64,000 nucleotides of DNA from Sphingomonadaceae bacterium (GCA_019239915.1 JAFAZF010000051.1:124001-188000); one strand, 5' to 3'; shown: positions 7,838 to 17,940, counted from the stretch's first letter. Numbers and translations: made by a program. Notes: generated from the letters alone by a model not told the origin.

Positions 7838-8082
7838 GCACGCCAACATGCATGAGCTGTCGGCACTGGCAGGCGATCGTCGAGCCCTCGGAAGACGGCA
7901 AGGGCGAGTGCTTCAGGCATCCGCCGCGGATCGTCGGCGCGGTATTCTCGAGGATCGCGCTGCTCGAAGGGCTCAGCGATGCCGACAGTTCGCCCGACTT
8001 CATGGATCGAGCCCGAGCGACGGTCTGGCCCGTAACCTTCGGCGGCAACCGATGCGGCGAGTGGGACACACTCGTCGCGTAG
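7834..8082 (+). CDS. small Cys-containing hypothetical protein
   Basis: ATGA overlap with previous ORF. CMSCRHWQAIV..GECFRHPPRIV..CGEWDT. Confidence 0.6.
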   Translation: MSTPTCMSCRHWQAIVEPSEDGKGECFRHPPRIVGAVFSRIALLEGLSDADSSPDFMDRARATVWPVTFGGNRCGEWDTLVA

Positions 8083-8166
8083 CTGTATAGCCGCGCCCGG
8101 ATCGGGCTGGGCGGCCGTCTTGTGTCAGCGGAACACAGCGCGACTTGGTCAGTTAACCAAGCTCTT

Positions 8167-8430
8167 CTAGCGCATGCTCCTGCCCCGGTCAGAGATGGCC
8201 GGGGTTGTTGTGTCAGGCGCCTGCCGCTCGATCTCATCCTCGAGCTGATCCGCGAGGAAAGTGATAGCGGTCGCGTTCGGCACGCGGCCCTTCTCAAGTT
8301 TCGCGCGAGCGATACCTGCCACAGCAGACCAATGCTTGATCGTATCGGGGTAGACGGGCTGGCCTCGCCAGCGGCGCGCGCCAGCAACCGCCATCTCGAG
8401 ATTTTTCAGCAGCGTTCCATCGAGTTGCAT
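8167..8430 (-). CDS. small hypothetical protein
   Basis: Internal ATG 8430 of ORF 8167..8532. MQLDGTLLKNLEMAVAGARRWRGQPVYPDTIKHWSAVAGIARAKLEKG. Confidence 0.45.
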   Translation of the reverse strand: MQLDGTLLKNLEMAVAGARRWRGQPVYPDTIKHWSAVAGIARAKLEKGRVPNATAITFLADQLEDEIERQAPDTTTPAISDRGRSMR

Positions 8431-8576
8431 TCGAGCCGTATGGAGCAGGGGAGGGCGGCTGTCGCCAGCGGAAGCGTCCGCGCCGTACAAATTCCGTGGG
8501 TGCCGGGTGGAGACAATGCGGCTAACGAGCAACCCGACCTGTGCGCCGATAACCCACCTAAGTTCTTGAAAAGAAA

Positions 8577-8653
8577 TGGTGTCCCCGACAGGATTCGAAC
8601 CTGTGGCCCTCAGATTAGGAATCTGATGCTCTATCCTGCTGAGCTACGGGGAC
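8577..8653 (-). tRNA. tRNA-Arg (anticodon CCT)
   Basis: Full cloverleaf read by hand: GTCCCCG TA GCTC..GAGC A TCAGA TTCCTAA TCTGA GGGCC ACAGG TTCGAAT CCTGT CGGGGAC A CCA (77 nt). Confidence 0.95.
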
Positions 8654-8708
8654 CCGGCAGCCGTTTAGCCGAAGCCGGGCTCTCAAGGCTAGAGGATGTC
8701 GCCGCCGC

Positions 8709-9026
8709 TCAGGCCGGGCGGCTCATGTCGGACGTGATCGCCGCCAGCGCGAAGGCCATTGCGCGCTCGCCCTTGTCGAAGGCGAGGCGGACGGCGCCGG
8801 CTTCGAGCCCCACCACCTTGGCGGGGATGGTTCCGGCATCGGGGTGATGCAGCTTCACGGCGCGGCCGATCTCGACCTTTGCGCGCGTCTCGATCGTGGC
8901 GCCTTTGCCCGAGATGTCGCGCAGCGCGGCAGGCGACGGCCTGTCGGCGATGAGGATGCACATGCGGCGGCGGCGCCATGGCGTCGCCATCTTGTGCTTG
9001 GTCGGAAATCGCAGTGCAGCGCCCAT
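8709..9026 (-). CDS. PilZ domain-containing protein
   Basis: RRRRMCILIADRPSPAALRDISGKGATIET..GRAVKLHHPDAGTIPAKVVGLEAGAVRLAFD is a PilZ-like pattern. Confidence 0.7.
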   Translation of the reverse strand: MGAALRFPTKHKMATPWRRRRMCILIADRPSPAALRDISGKGATIETRAKVEIGRAVKLHHPDAGTIPAKVVGLEAGAVRLAFDKGERAMAFALAAITSDMSRPA

Positions 9027-9233
9027 CGCCCCAACGCCTCGTGATCGTGTCGGGATGAGGCTAGGCCGGCGATCGTCAGCAAATGGTTAACGCCAGTCTA
9101 AGCTTTCGTGATTCAGAACGCCGCAGTTCGAGCTCCACATGCTCTCGAGCCTGTTGCAGGGGCTCCCGCCGCCTTTAGCGGCAGCGAGGGCAGCCCTGCA
9201 CAGGCTCGGCATCAGACGGATTTTAGACGTGCC

Positions 9234-10340
9234 TCAGCGCGTCGGCACCGCGAAGCAGGCGAGGCCGGCCGCCTGCGCGGCGGCGCAACCCTTCGTGGCG
9301 GCGGCCTTGCTCGCGAACGGCCCAGCCTGAAGGCGCGTCATCGCGCCTGCCGCCGAGGTATAGTGCGAGAAGCCGCCGAGTGCGCCGCTCGCCTTCTTCC
9401 ACGCCGCCTCGGCCGCACCGGCGCTGCCATAGGCGCCGAGCTGAATGCGCCACTTGCCGCCGCTCGCAGGCGCCGCCGCGGTCGTCTCGGCCTTCACCTT
9501 GGGCGCCGCGGTTTCCGCCTTCGGCTTGGCGACCGCGGCCTCGTCGGTCTTGGCTTTTCTCTCGGGCGCCGGCGCGGCGCTCGCCGTCTCGACCGCAGGG
9601 GGTGTCGCCGCAGCCGACGGCTTCACGCGCTTGCCGCCGCGCGGGGAGGGCGTCGCTTCGTTCGCGGTTTCGGGTTGCGACGGTGGCAGCGAGAAGGCCT
9701 GGATGCCCGGTGTCGTTCCCGGCAGCGCCGGACCTGCCTTCTGGATCGCCTGCGCCTGCGCGAGCGAGCCGACGACCGGCGTCGGCTGCGCCATCGTCTG
9801 CGCGAGCGCGAGACCCTTCTGCTTGTCATCGGCGGAGAGATACTGGTCCATCTGCTGCAGGCTGTTGCCGGCCTGCGGCAGCCCGGCGGCCGACGCGCGG
9901 GTCATATAGGCATAGGCGTGCGGCCAGTCCTTGGGCCCGAAGTCGCCGTTGAAAAGCGCCGTACCGACGACGTACTGCGCGCGCGGATCGCCCTTGTCGG
10001 CGGCCTTGCGCAGCCAGGGCATCGCGGCGGCGCGATCGCCGTTCTGGAACAGGATCAGGCCATATTGCGCCGTCGCCTGGACGTGGCCCTGCTCGGCGGC
10101 TTTCTTGTACCAGCCCTGCGCCTTGGCGACGTCGGCCGGGACGCCCTTGCCGAGCTTGTAGGCCTGTCCGAGGTTGAATTCGGCATCGGCATCGCCCGCC
10201 GTTGCGGCCGGCTGCCACTCCTTGACTGCCGCGGCATAATCGCCGCGCTGCCAGGCTTCGATACCCTGCTTGACGTCGGCGATCGCCGGCGCCGCCAACC
10301 CCGCCGCGGCGGCCGCAGCCAGGAACATCGTACGCTTCAT
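9234..10340 (-). CDS. Sel1-repeat/SPOR domain protein
   Basis: Start MKRTMFLAAAAAAGLA. Repeats such as DAEFNLGQAYKLGKGVPADVAKAQGWYKKAAEQGH. C-terminal SPOR-like WRIQLGAYGSAGAAEAAW. Confidence 0.8.
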   Translation of the reverse strand: MKRTMFLAAAAAAGLAAPAIADVKQGIEAWQRGDYAAAVKEWQPAATAGDADAEFNLGQAYKLGKGVPADVAKAQGWYKKAAEQGHVQATAQYGLILFQNGDRAAAMPWLRKAADKGDPRAQYVVGTALFNGDFGPKDWPHAYAYMTRASAAGLPQAGNSLQQMDQYLSADDKQKGLALAQTMAQPTPVVGSLAQAQAIQKAGPALPGTTPGIQAFSLPPSQPETANEATPSPRGGKRVKPSAAATPPAVETASAAPAPERKAKTDEAAVAKPKAETAAPKVKAETTAAAPASGGKWRIQLGAYGSAGAAEAAWKKASGALGGFSHYTSAAGAMTRLQAGPFASKAAATKGCAAAQAAGLACFAVPTR

Positions 10341-10505
10341 CTTCTGCCCCCGTTGAGACGGTAACAACCCCAGGGTCCTATAAGCGGCGTGCCGGCCTCG
10401 CGCCGCAACTAAATTCGCGCGCCGTCCCAGCACGGCAAGCGCGCGTTAACCGTATCTTAGCCCTGACATGCGACCTCTCCGCGAAGGACCGACAGGGAAC
10501 CTTCG

Positions 10506-10913
10506 ATGAGCGAAGCCTTGCACAAGGGGCGTGCAGAGATCGCCGCACGGATGCTGATCGGGCGCGGGGGCGCCGAGCATGCAGCATGCGCACGGATCGG
10601 CTGGGGCGGGGGACCGTCCTCCGGCCCGCGCATCGCGCGCGTCGCCAACCGCCACGCACGGCCGCAGCATATCGCCACCGCCTTCGCGCCGGCGCCGGTC
10701 GGAACGCTTGACGATGCGGGAGGGCGCAAGGCCGCCTTCACGCTTCGCCTCGACGCGCAGCGCCATGCGCGGCTGCGCGACGCTTGCGCCGCCAGCCAGC
10801 GCTCGGCGCAGCAGCTCGTCACGCAGGCGCTCGACCATTTCCTCGCCGCGGTGAGCGGCCCTCAACTCGAAACGAGCGCCGCGGGCGCCATCATCCGGAC
10901 CGGAGGCATTTGA
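10506..10913 (+). CDS. hypothetical protein (possible RHH-type C-terminus)
   Basis: AAFTLRLDAQRHARLRDACAASQRSAQQLVTQALDHFL. Confidence 0.55.
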   Translation: MSEALHKGRAEIAARMLIGRGGAEHAACARIGWGGGPSSGPRIARVANRHARPQHIATAFAPAPVGTLDDAGGRKAAFTLRLDAQRHARLRDACAASQRSAQQLVTQALDHFLAAVSGPQLETSAAGAIIRTGGI

Positions 10914-10914
10914 C

Positions 10915-12468
10915 ATGAAGACTAGCTGGGCGAAGCTCGCCTGCTCGAGCCTGGTGCTTGGCACCCTCGCGATCGGCTGCACGCCGACCGCCAACCTTCA
11001 TCCCGACACGCTGGCTTCGAGCGGGCCGAAGGCGACCAAGCTCGCCGCGCGCTCGGCGGCGCAGGCCAAGGCCTATCTCGCCGCGCACAAGCCCGCCAAG
11101 GCGATCGCGCCGGCGGAGACCGCCGTCGCCGCCGCGCCCGAGAATGTCGGCTATCGCGTGCTCCTCGGCCAGGCCTATCTCCAGGCCGGCCGCTTCGCTT
11201 CGGCGGAGACCGCGCTCGGCCAGGCGCTGACGCTCGATCCGGCGAGTCCGAGCGCGGGGCTCAACCTCGCGCTGGCCCAGGTCGCCGAGGGCAAGCAGAC
11301 CGATGCGCGCGCCACGCTGCAGCAAGTCCGCGAGGGCATCGCGCCGGCCGATCTCGGTCTGGCGCTGGCGCTCGCCGGCGCGCGGGAGGATGCCGTCAAC
11401 ACGCTTGCCGGCGTCGCCCGCAGCCCCCAGTCGACGCCGAAGGTTCGCCAGAACCTCGCCTTCGCGCTGGCGCTCGCCGGCCGCTGGAAGGAAGCGCGCG
11501 CGGTTGCCGCGCAGGATCTCGCGCCGAACGACGTGGACGCCCGCTTGAAGCAGTGGGCGACGCTCGCCGAACCAAAGAGCGCCAACGATCAGGTCGCGAG
11601 CGTGCTCGGCGTCCATCCGGCTGCGGATCCCGGCGAGCCGACGATGCTCGCGCTCGCCCAGCCGGCCACGTCGACCGCCGTCGCCGCCGCCGATCCGGCT
11701 CCGCTCGCCGCGCCGGTGCAGGCGCGGGACACTGCTCCGGTCGCCTCGGTCGCCGCTGCCGATCCGGCTCCCGCGCCCGCCGCGGCGCCGACGATCGTCG
11801 CCGATGCCACTCCGGCCGGCGGCGGATCGCCTGCGGTCAGCTACTTCTATCCCGGTGAGGACGACGTCACCCATTTCGTGACGCCGACCGGCAATCCACG
11901 CGTCAGCTCGAGCAAGCCGATGGTCACTGCCGACGAGGCGACGCCGCGCGTGAGCCTGCGCAAGCCTGTCGCGGTCGCTGCCAGCACGCCGAAGACGCCG
12001 AAGCTGCTCGCGCGGCGCGAGGCGCCGAAGGCGTGGCCGCACGCGGCAGGCGGCGACTTCGTCGTCCAGCTCGGCGCCTACTCGCGCTCGGACGCGGTGC
12101 AGGCGGCGTGGGCGACCGACGGCCATTATCTTCAGGCGGCTGCGTTCACGCCGTCGAGCGCGACCTATGCCGGGCCGCGCCACCGCCAGCTCTATCGGCT
12201 CTCGATCGCGGGCTTCAAATCCCATGACGAGGCGTTCGACGTCTGCCTGCGCATCCGCGCCAAGGGCGGCCGTTGCTTCGTCCGCGCCGCGCAGGGCGAC
12301 CAGCTCGCAGCCTGGTTCAAGGGCGGCAGCGCGCTCGCGCTGCGCGGCCCGGTGCCGAAGCCGCTGCCCGCTCCGGCGCAGAAGATCGCCCAGCGCGCGC
12401 TGCCGGTGAAGCCGGTCTCGGCGCAGGCCGGCCCACGCAACAAGGGGATCGTGATCGCCCTCAAATAA
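10915..12468 (+). CDS. TPR and SPOR domain lipoprotein
   Basis: Signal/lipobox-like LGTLAIGC. TPR-like GYRVLLGQAYLQAGRFASAETALGQALTLDP. SPOR-like FVVQLGAYSRSDAVQAAW. Confidence 0.8.
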   Translation: MKTSWAKLACSSLVLGTLAIGCTPTANLHPDTLASSGPKATKLAARSAAQAKAYLAAHKPAKAIAPAETAVAAAPENVGYRVLLGQAYLQAGRFASAETALGQALTLDPASPSAGLNLALAQVAEGKQTDARATLQQVREGIAPADLGLALALAGAREDAVNTLAGVARSPQSTPKVRQNLAFALALAGRWKEARAVAAQDLAPNDVDARLKQWATLAEPKSANDQVASVLGVHPAADPGEPTMLALAQPATSTAVAAADPAPLAAPVQARDTAPVASVAAADPAPAPAAAPTIVADATPAGGGSPAVSYFYPGEDDVTHFVTPTGNPRVSSSKPMVTADEATPRVSLRKPVAVAASTPKTPKLLARREAPKAWPHAAGGDFVVQLGAYSRSDAVQAAWATDGHYLQAAAFTPSSATYAGPRHRQLYRLSIAGFKSHDEAFDVCLRIRAKGGRCFVRAAQGDQLAAWFKGGSALALRGPVPKPLPAPAQKIAQRALPVKPVSAQAGPRNKGIVIALK

Positions 12469-12492
12469 GCGGGGCGCGATCCGAAAGGGGGA

Positions 12493-12523
12493 GGGCGGCT
12501 AACCGAGCGGTTGGCCGCCCTTT
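12493..12523. terminator. bidirectional hairpin terminator between convergent genes
   Basis: GGGCGGCTAACCGAGCGGTTGGCCGCCCTTT at the junction of the SPOR gene and pyrC. Confidence 0.55.
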
Positions 12524-13752
12524 ATCGTCTTGAGCACTCGGCCCTGGACGGGCAGCCCATCGAACGGCGTGTTGCCGGCGATCCCCGGCATCCCGTCCGA
12601 GTCGATTCGCCAAGGCGCATCGGGATCGACAAGGATGAGATCGGCCTCCTCGCCGACCGCGACCTTCCCGCCGGGCAGGCCGAGCAGCGCCGCCGGCCGC
12701 GACGAGATCAGCTCGAACAGGCGTGGCAGCCCGATGATCTCGTCGCGCACGAGGCCGAGCGCGAGCGGCAGCAGCGTCACCGCGCCCGCCGCACCTGGGC
12801 TGGCATCCGCATAGGGCAGGCGCTTGGCCTCGGGGCCGCGCGGATCGTGGCCCGAGCAGAGAATATCGATCGTGCCGTCGGCGACCGCCTCGAGCGCCGC
12901 GCGGCGATCGTCTTCGGAACGCAGCGGCGGCGAGAGCCGCGCGAAGGTGCGGAACGGGCCGATCGCCTGATCGGAGAGCAGGAGATGCGCCGGCGTCGCG
13001 CCGCACGTGACCTTGAGCCCGCGCCGTTTGGCTTGCCGCACGAGATCGAACGCCGTGCGGGTGCTGAGCTGGCGGAAGTGCAGCCGCGCGCCGGTCTCCT
13101 CGAGGAGCATCAGATCGCGCGCCACTGCCATCGCCTCCGCGATCGCCGGCGCAGCAGGAAGACCGAGCCGGGTTGCAGTCTCGCCCGCGGTCGCGACGGC
13201 GCCGGCGGCGAGGCCGCCATCCTCGGCATGCGCGATGACCGTGAGATCGAGCGCGGCCGCATAGGCGAGCAGCTGGTGCATCAGCCGCGAATCCGCGATC
13301 CAGCCGCGCCCGGTCGCGACCGCGCACGCGCCCGCCGCCTTCATCAGACCGATCTCGGCGAGCTCCCTGCCGTTGAGGCCGCGCGTCGCCGCGGCGATCG
13401 GATGGATCCAGACCTTCGGTTTGCCTGCCGCCGCGGCGCGCTGGACGAGCGCGGGCTCGTCGAGCGGCGGCGATTGATCCGGCATCAGCCCGGCGCGGGT
13501 GATTCCGCCGGCGGTGAAGGCGGCGAGATCGATCGCCATCGCACCGACGTCGACGATGCCCGGCGCGATCAGCGCGCCCTTGGCGTCCGCGACGATCTCG
13601 CAGCGTGCGATGGTACCGGGCGAGAGGTGACCGATCACCGCGATACGGCCATCTTCCATCAGCACGTCACCGGGCGTGATCGTGCCGGCCTGCGGATCGA
13701 CGATGCGGCCGTGGCGCACCGCGACGCGGCCGGCGGTGGGTTTGGCGGTCAT
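12499..13752 (-). CDS. pyrC: dihydroorotase
   Basis: GAIAPGIVDVGAMAIDLAAFTAGGITRAGLMPDQSPPLD, LPYADASPGAAGAVTLLPLALGLV; adjacent to pyrB. Confidence 0.9.
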   Translation of the reverse strand: MTAKPTAGRVAVRHGRIVDPQAGTITPGDVLMEDGRIAVIGHLSPGTIARCEIVADAKGALIAPGIVDVGAMAIDLAAFTAGGITRAGLMPDQSPPLDEPALVQRAAAAGKPKVWIHPIAAATRGLNGRELAEIGLMKAAGACAVATGRGWIADSRLMHQLLAYAAALDLTVIAHAEDGGLAAGAVATAGETATRLGLPAAPAIAEAMAVARDLMLLEETGARLHFRQLSTRTAFDLVRQAKRRGLKVTCGATPAHLLLSDQAIGPFRTFARLSPPLRSEDDRRAALEAVADGTIDILCSGHDPRGPEAKRLPYADASPGAAGAVTLLPLALGLVRDEIIGLPRLFELISSRPAALLGLPGGKVAVGEEADLILVDPDAPWRIDSDGMPGIAGNTPFDGLPVQGRVLKTIKGGQPLG

Positions 13753-13782
13753 GCCACTCGCCCGAGGACGAGCCGAAGAGGC

Positions 13783-13867
13783 CCGTTCGCACTGAGCGCA
13801 GTCGAAGTGCGTGCCCCAAGCGCCTCCTTCGCGGCTCGCCCTTCGACTACGCTCAGGACGAACGGGG
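13783..13867. repeat. REP-like palindrome (CGTTCG..GAGCGCAGTCGAAG / CTTCGACTACGCTCAGGACGAACGG)
   Basis: Imperfect inverted repeat in the pyrB-pyrC intergenic gap; same family as other sites in the window. Confidence 0.8.
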
Positions 13868-13891
13868 AGGGGGAGGAGGTCGGAGCGACCA

Positions 13892-14923
13892 TTACCACCC
13901 CGGCACCCCTCGTCGCCCGCGCGTCAGCACGTCGAGGCAGGCCATGCGCACCGCGACGCCGGTCTCGACCTGCTCGGTGATCGCGGAAACGCGGGGATCG
14001 TCGGCGACGTCGCTGGTGATCTCGATGCCGCGGTTCATCGGCCCGGGATGCATCACCAGCGCATCGGGCGCGGCGCGCGACAGGCGCTCGCGCGTCAGGC
14101 CGTAGAGCGCGTGATATTCGCGCGTCGAGGGCACGAAGCCGCCCTCCATCCGCTCGTTCTGGACGCGCAGCATCATCACCACGTCGGCACCGTCGAGGCC
14201 GGCATCCATGTCGCTGAACGGCGTCACGCCCATGCGCTCGACCGCTGCCGGCATCAGCGTCGGCGGTGCGACGACGCGAACCTCGGCGGCGAGCGCGGTC
14301 AAGGCGAGGATGTTCGAACGGGCGACGCGGCTGTGCAGCACGTCGCCGCAGATCGCGACGACCAGATTCTCGATCCGGCCCTTGCGGCGGCGGATGGTCA
14401 GCGCGTCGAGCAGCGCCTGGGTAGGATGCTCGTGGCGGCCGTCGCCGGCGTTCAAGACCGGGCAATCGACCTTGTCCGCGATCAGCTGCACCGCGCCGCT
14501 CGCATCGTGGCGGATCACGATCACGTCGGGCCGCATCGCGTTCAGTGTCGCGGTGGTGTCGAGCAGCGTCTCGCCCTTCTTCACGCTCGATTGGGCGACC
14601 GCCATGTTGACGACGTCCATGCCGAGCCGCTTGCCGGCGATCTCGAAGCTCAGCAGCGTACGGGTGGAGTTCTCGAAGAAGGCGTTGATCTGGGTGAGGC
14701 CGGCGAGCAGCGGGTCGTGCTTGGTGGTGGCGCGATTGAACGCGATCCACTTCTCCGCCTCGTCGAGCAGATAGACGATCTCGTGCGGCTGCAGCCCCTC
14801 GATGCCGGTGAGATGGCGATGCGGGAAGGCGTGAACGCCCGAGCCCGGCTCGATCGCTTCGGGCATGGGCGGGGAGGCGTTCATCAAAGGCGAGGCTCTA
14901 TGCGGGTGAGGAGAGAAGCTCAA
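13892..14923 (-). CDS. pyrB: aspartate carbamoyltransferase
   Basis: [25 protein letters not shown] and [12 protein letters not shown] motifs. Confidence 0.95.
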   Translation of the reverse strand: MSFSPHPHRASPLMNASPPMPEAIEPGSGVHAFPHRHLTGIEGLQPHEIVYLLDEAEKWIAFNRATTKHDPLLAGLTQINAFFENSTRTLLSFEIAGKRLGMDVVNMAVAQSSVKKGETLLDTTATLNAMRPDVIVIRHDASGAVQLIADKVDCPVLNAGDGRHEHPTQALLDALTIRRRKGRIENLVVAICGDVLHSRVARSNILALTALAAEVRVVAPPTLMPAAVERMGVTPFSDMDAGLDGADVVMMLRVQNERMEGGFVPSTREYHALYGLTRERLSRAAPDALVMHPGPMNRGIEITSDVADDPRVSAITEQVETGVAVRMACLDVLTRGRRGVPGW

Positions 14924-15109
14924 GCCCGCCCGCTCAAACCAAACCCAGTGTCAGCAAGCGGTAACTGCCATCGCGGCGTTGAGAAACCGACGGACACTAG
15001 CCCGATGGCGGAAGGTCCTCATCGCGCATTGTTCTCAGACCATCAGAAGAGCAAATTTCCAAATCGGCGGTCGATCGCGTCTTTAGAAGTTTGCTGCACT
15101 CCTGATCCG

Positions 15110-15769
15110 TCATGCCGAATATGTTGTGATGGCATTCGTCTCCAGAAGACGAGTCTGATTGGACGAGGCGGGCGGTTGCCGGTAACTCATCTGCGCTAAA
15201 TCGCCAAAATGCTGATGGCGACCCACGAAGTCTCCTAGGATAATACTGCTCGATGTGCCGACATATTCCAGCACCGTGATCGAGCACGCACTGTAACTCG
15301 ATAACGGAGATGCCTCCGCCGGTCGAGTTTTTGAAAGCAAGCCGGTTATAGCGACGCTTCCGCTGGTCATAATGTTCTGGTGGAAGGAGACTGATATAGA
15401 GCTTAGATTCCACCCTCGGCCTCTTAATTTCTCTTGAAGATCGGCCAGCGTTTCGACCGTCTCAATCGGAAAATCTCCGCTTCCATCATCGAATTGTACT
15501 TCGAAACGTCCAGACGCAAGGCAGAGGATTTCAAAAGAGTCGAACCCTCGATAGCCAATAATCATAATACCACCGTCGGGATCAGGAAGGACGGTGATTT
15601 CATCGACCTGTGCCAGCGAAAATATGGTGATGCAGAGCCCGGCATTTTCTCTGGCGAGCTGGCCGGACGGAATGCCTTCGCCATACCGCCATCCGAACGG
15701 AAGTTCGGCGGTAGCGGCGACTTCGCGAAACGCACGCATGGCACCAGGGGAGGTCAGATCAGGTAGCAT
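15110..15769 (-). CDS. hypothetical protein, possibly frameshifted near 15413
   Basis: N-terminal two thirds is coding-like. After KLRGRG a better-looking reading continues in ORF 14997..15413 (ESKLYISLLPPEHYDQRKRRYNRL). Confidence 0.45.
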   Translation of the reverse strand: MLPDLTSPGAMRAFREVAATAELPFGWRYGEGIPSGQLARENAGLCITIFSLAQVDEITVLPDPDGGIMIIGYRGFDSFEILCLASGRFEVQFDDGSGDFPIETVETLADLQEKLRGRGWNLSSISVSFHQNIMTSGSVAITGLLSKTRPAEASPLSSYSACSITVLEYVGTSSSIILGDFVGRHQHFGDLAQMSYRQPPASSNQTRLLETNAITTYSA

Positions 15770-16031
15770 TGGAAATCTTCTTTATGCCTTCGGCCACTTC
15801 GTCGCTTGTCATGATCGTATGATTTGTAACCCTTTCGAGATTGTCCATCATATCGGATAGCTTCTGCAACAAGGACTTCGCTGTCGTAAAAGACATGGCA
15901 AATTTCATCTGTGGCAAATTGTCGAGGGTAACCACGAGCCCGACATCGGCATTGGACAGCGCGAGCACGAAGCCGTTGCCATAGATGGTTGGCACCTGAA
16001 CCTGAGCCGGCCTTGTTTCTTCCTCTGCCAC
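15759..16031 (-). CDS. hypothetical protein
   Basis: MAEEETRPAQVQVPTIYGNGFVLALSNADVGLVVTLDNLPQMKFAMSF; overlaps the next gene start. Confidence 0.65.
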   Translation of the reverse strand: MAEEETRPAQVQVPTIYGNGFVLALSNADVGLVVTLDNLPQMKFAMSFTTAKSLLQKLSDMMDNLERVTNHTIMTSDEVAEGIKKISNAT

Positions 16032-16131
16032 GTAAGCGTCCCTCTCTGCGGCCGACCGCCATCGATCTGCTATTTATATAGTGAGCCTGAGTCCAGCAGG
16101 CTCCTGCGGCAGTTTAGCCTAAGATTTTGCG

Positions 16132-16593
16132 CTAACCCATCGTCAGCGCGTCGATCGCACCCTGGAGGATGTAGGCCGCCGCCATCTTGTCGACGAGCTC
16201 GGCGCGGCGCGCGCGGCTGGCGTCGGCGGCGATCAGCGTGCGCGTGACGGCGGCGGTCGACCAGCGCTCGTCCCACAGCAGGATCGGCAGAGCGAGCGCA
16301 GCGAGGTTGCGCGCGAAGGCGCGGACGCCCTGGGTGCGCGGACTGTCGCTGCCATCCATGCTGAGCGGCAGCCCGATCACCGCGCCCTTGATCGACTGCG
16401 CCGCAAAGCGCTCGCGCAGGAGTGCAAGATCCACGCTGAACTTCTTCCGCTCGATCGTCTCGGCGGGCGAGGCGATCGTCCAGCCGGCATCGCACCAGGC
16501 GAGCCCGATCGTGCGGGTGCCGACGTCGAGCCCCGCCAGCCGGCCACCCGCAGGCAGGACGTCGCGGAAGGCGGTGAGGTCGGGCGCGATCAT
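16132..16593 (-). CDS. ruvX: putative Holliday junction resolvase YqgF/RuvX
   Basis: [53 protein letters not shown]. Confidence 0.9.
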   Translation of the reverse strand: MIAPDLTAFRDVLPAGGRLAGLDVGTRTIGLAWCDAGWTIASPAETIERKKFSVDLALLRERFAAQSIKGAVIGLPLSMDGSDSPRTQGVRAFARNLAALALPILLWDERWSTAAVTRTLIAADASRARRAELVDKMAAAYILQGAIDALTMG

Positions 16594-16616
16594 GCCGCTG
16601 CCATACACCCGAAATT

Positions 16617-16804
16617 CCGTTCGGTTCGAGCCTGTCGAGAACGGGTCGCGCGCAACGCCTTCTCGACTTCGGATCTCGACAGGCTCGATCCTTCACTCGA
16701 AGCGAACGGTCGGAGAAACCGGGCCGTGCTCCGGCGAAAGCCGGAGCGCTGCCGGCGAGCGGTGCGTGTTCCTATTCACGGCTCCGGCCTGCGCCGGAGC
16801 ACGG
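16617..16804. repeat. REP-like palindrome followed by a GTGCTCCGGC/GCCGGAGCAC palindrome pair
   Basis: CGGTTCGAGCCTGTCGAGAACGGG..CTCGACAGGCTCGATCC..GAACGG, then CCGTGCTCCGGCGAAAGCCGGAGC..GGCTCCGGCCTGCGCCGGAGCACGG. Confidence 0.75.
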
Positions 16805-16806
16805 CG

Positions 16807-17940
16807 TTAGGAGCGCTTGCCGAAATTCGCCAGCCGCGCCGCGGCATCCGCGCGAATGTTCGCCCAGAACAGGGCATAATCGAAGACGTGATAGTTCTGG
16901 CCGGGCAGCACATAGGCGCCGTAACCGTCGGGTGGCGAGCCGATCATCAGGAAGCCCGAATTGTCGCAACGCGCCGGCGCCAGGCCGGGCTTGAGCGTCG
17001 CGCCGTCAAGCGCGGCGTTGGGGATCAGCGCGCCGCGGTTCGCGCTCGCCGGCGCGGCGCTCGCGGGCGCGCCGGTGAGCGGATTGACGCAGAGCATGCG
17101 CGTGCCGCGCCGGGGGGCGCCGGTGAGGCCTGTGGTGGCATCGAAGCGATCGCGTATCATCGAGAAGTCGGTGCCGGTGCCGAAGCCGTTGGGCGCCTCC
17201 GCGAAGCTCTGCCAGGAGAGGATGCAGCCGGGCTCGCCCGCGCTGGTGCAGGCAGGCAGGCCGATCGCGGGCAGGTCGGCCTCGAGGCTGACCGGCCAGC
17301 CGACCAGATAGGCGGCGACGATCCGCTTGGCGAGCGGCGTGCCGGCGACGCGCTCGCGCAGCAGCCGCAGCAGGTGGAGCGAACCCTGGCTGTGGCCGGC
17401 GAGGATGATCGGCCGGTCCGCCGGCTGCGCAGCCACGAACGCCTCGAACGCGCGCGCGACATCGCCATAGGCGAAGTCGAGTGCCGCTTCTCCGTCCCGG
17501 CTCTCGGCGAGGAAGGTGGCGACGGTCGCCTGCCGGTAACGCGGCGCCCACACCGCCGCGACGTTGTTGAACGCGCTCGCTTCGCCGGAGACGAACAGCT
17601 TGGCGCGCCGATCCGCGTCGCGGTCGCCGAGCGGCATGTTCCAGTGCGCGCGGCTGAGATAGGCGGTCGGCGCGACGAAGAAGAGCGCGGCTGGTGGGCT
17701 GGCGCCGGGCTGCTCGCCCGGCGGCGTCCAGCGCGCGGGATCGTTGGCGAGATCGGGGCGCGCCCACCAGCTCGCGGCGAGGCCATAGTCGATCGCACCG
17801 CCTTCGCGCGGCGGCCGGAAGGAGGTCGCGGGCGTGAACGCCGCGCGCATGATCTGGGTGCGGAACAGGTCCCAACCCAGCGCGCCGACCAATGCAAGCA
17901 TGATGAGCCCCGCGATGACGTACAGGAAACGGCGCGCCAT
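16807..17940 (-). CDS. DUF3089-type alpha/beta hydrolase
   Basis: DLANDPARWTPPGEQPG..FFVAPTAYL, RPIILAGHSQGSLHLLRLL (GHSQG nucleophile). Confidence 0.8.
   Translation of the reverse strand: MARRFLYVIAGLIMLALVGALGWDLFRTQIMRAAFTPATSFRPPREGGAIDYGLAASWWARPDLANDPARWTPPGEQPGASPPAALFFVAPTAYLSRAHWNMPLGDRDADRRAKLFVSGEASAFNNVAAVWAPRYRQATVATFLAESRDGEAALDFAYGDVARAFEAFVAAQPADRPIILAGHSQGSLHLLRLLRERVAGTPLAKRIVAAYLVGWPVSLEADLPAIGLPACTSAGEPGCILSWQSFAEAPNGFGTGTDFSMIRDRFDATTGLTGAPRRGTRMLCVNPLTGAPASAAPASANRGALIPNAALDGATLKPGLAPARCDNSGFLMIGSPPDGYGAYVLPGQNYHVFDYALFWANIRADAAARLANFGKRS

Noticed and set aside
8181-8212. GCCCCGGTCAGAGATGGCCGGGGTTGTTGT as rho-independent terminator
   Set aside because: Hairpin with a weak T-tract, but it lies within the 3' end of the minus-strand 8167 ORF; orientation and role too uncertain to list.
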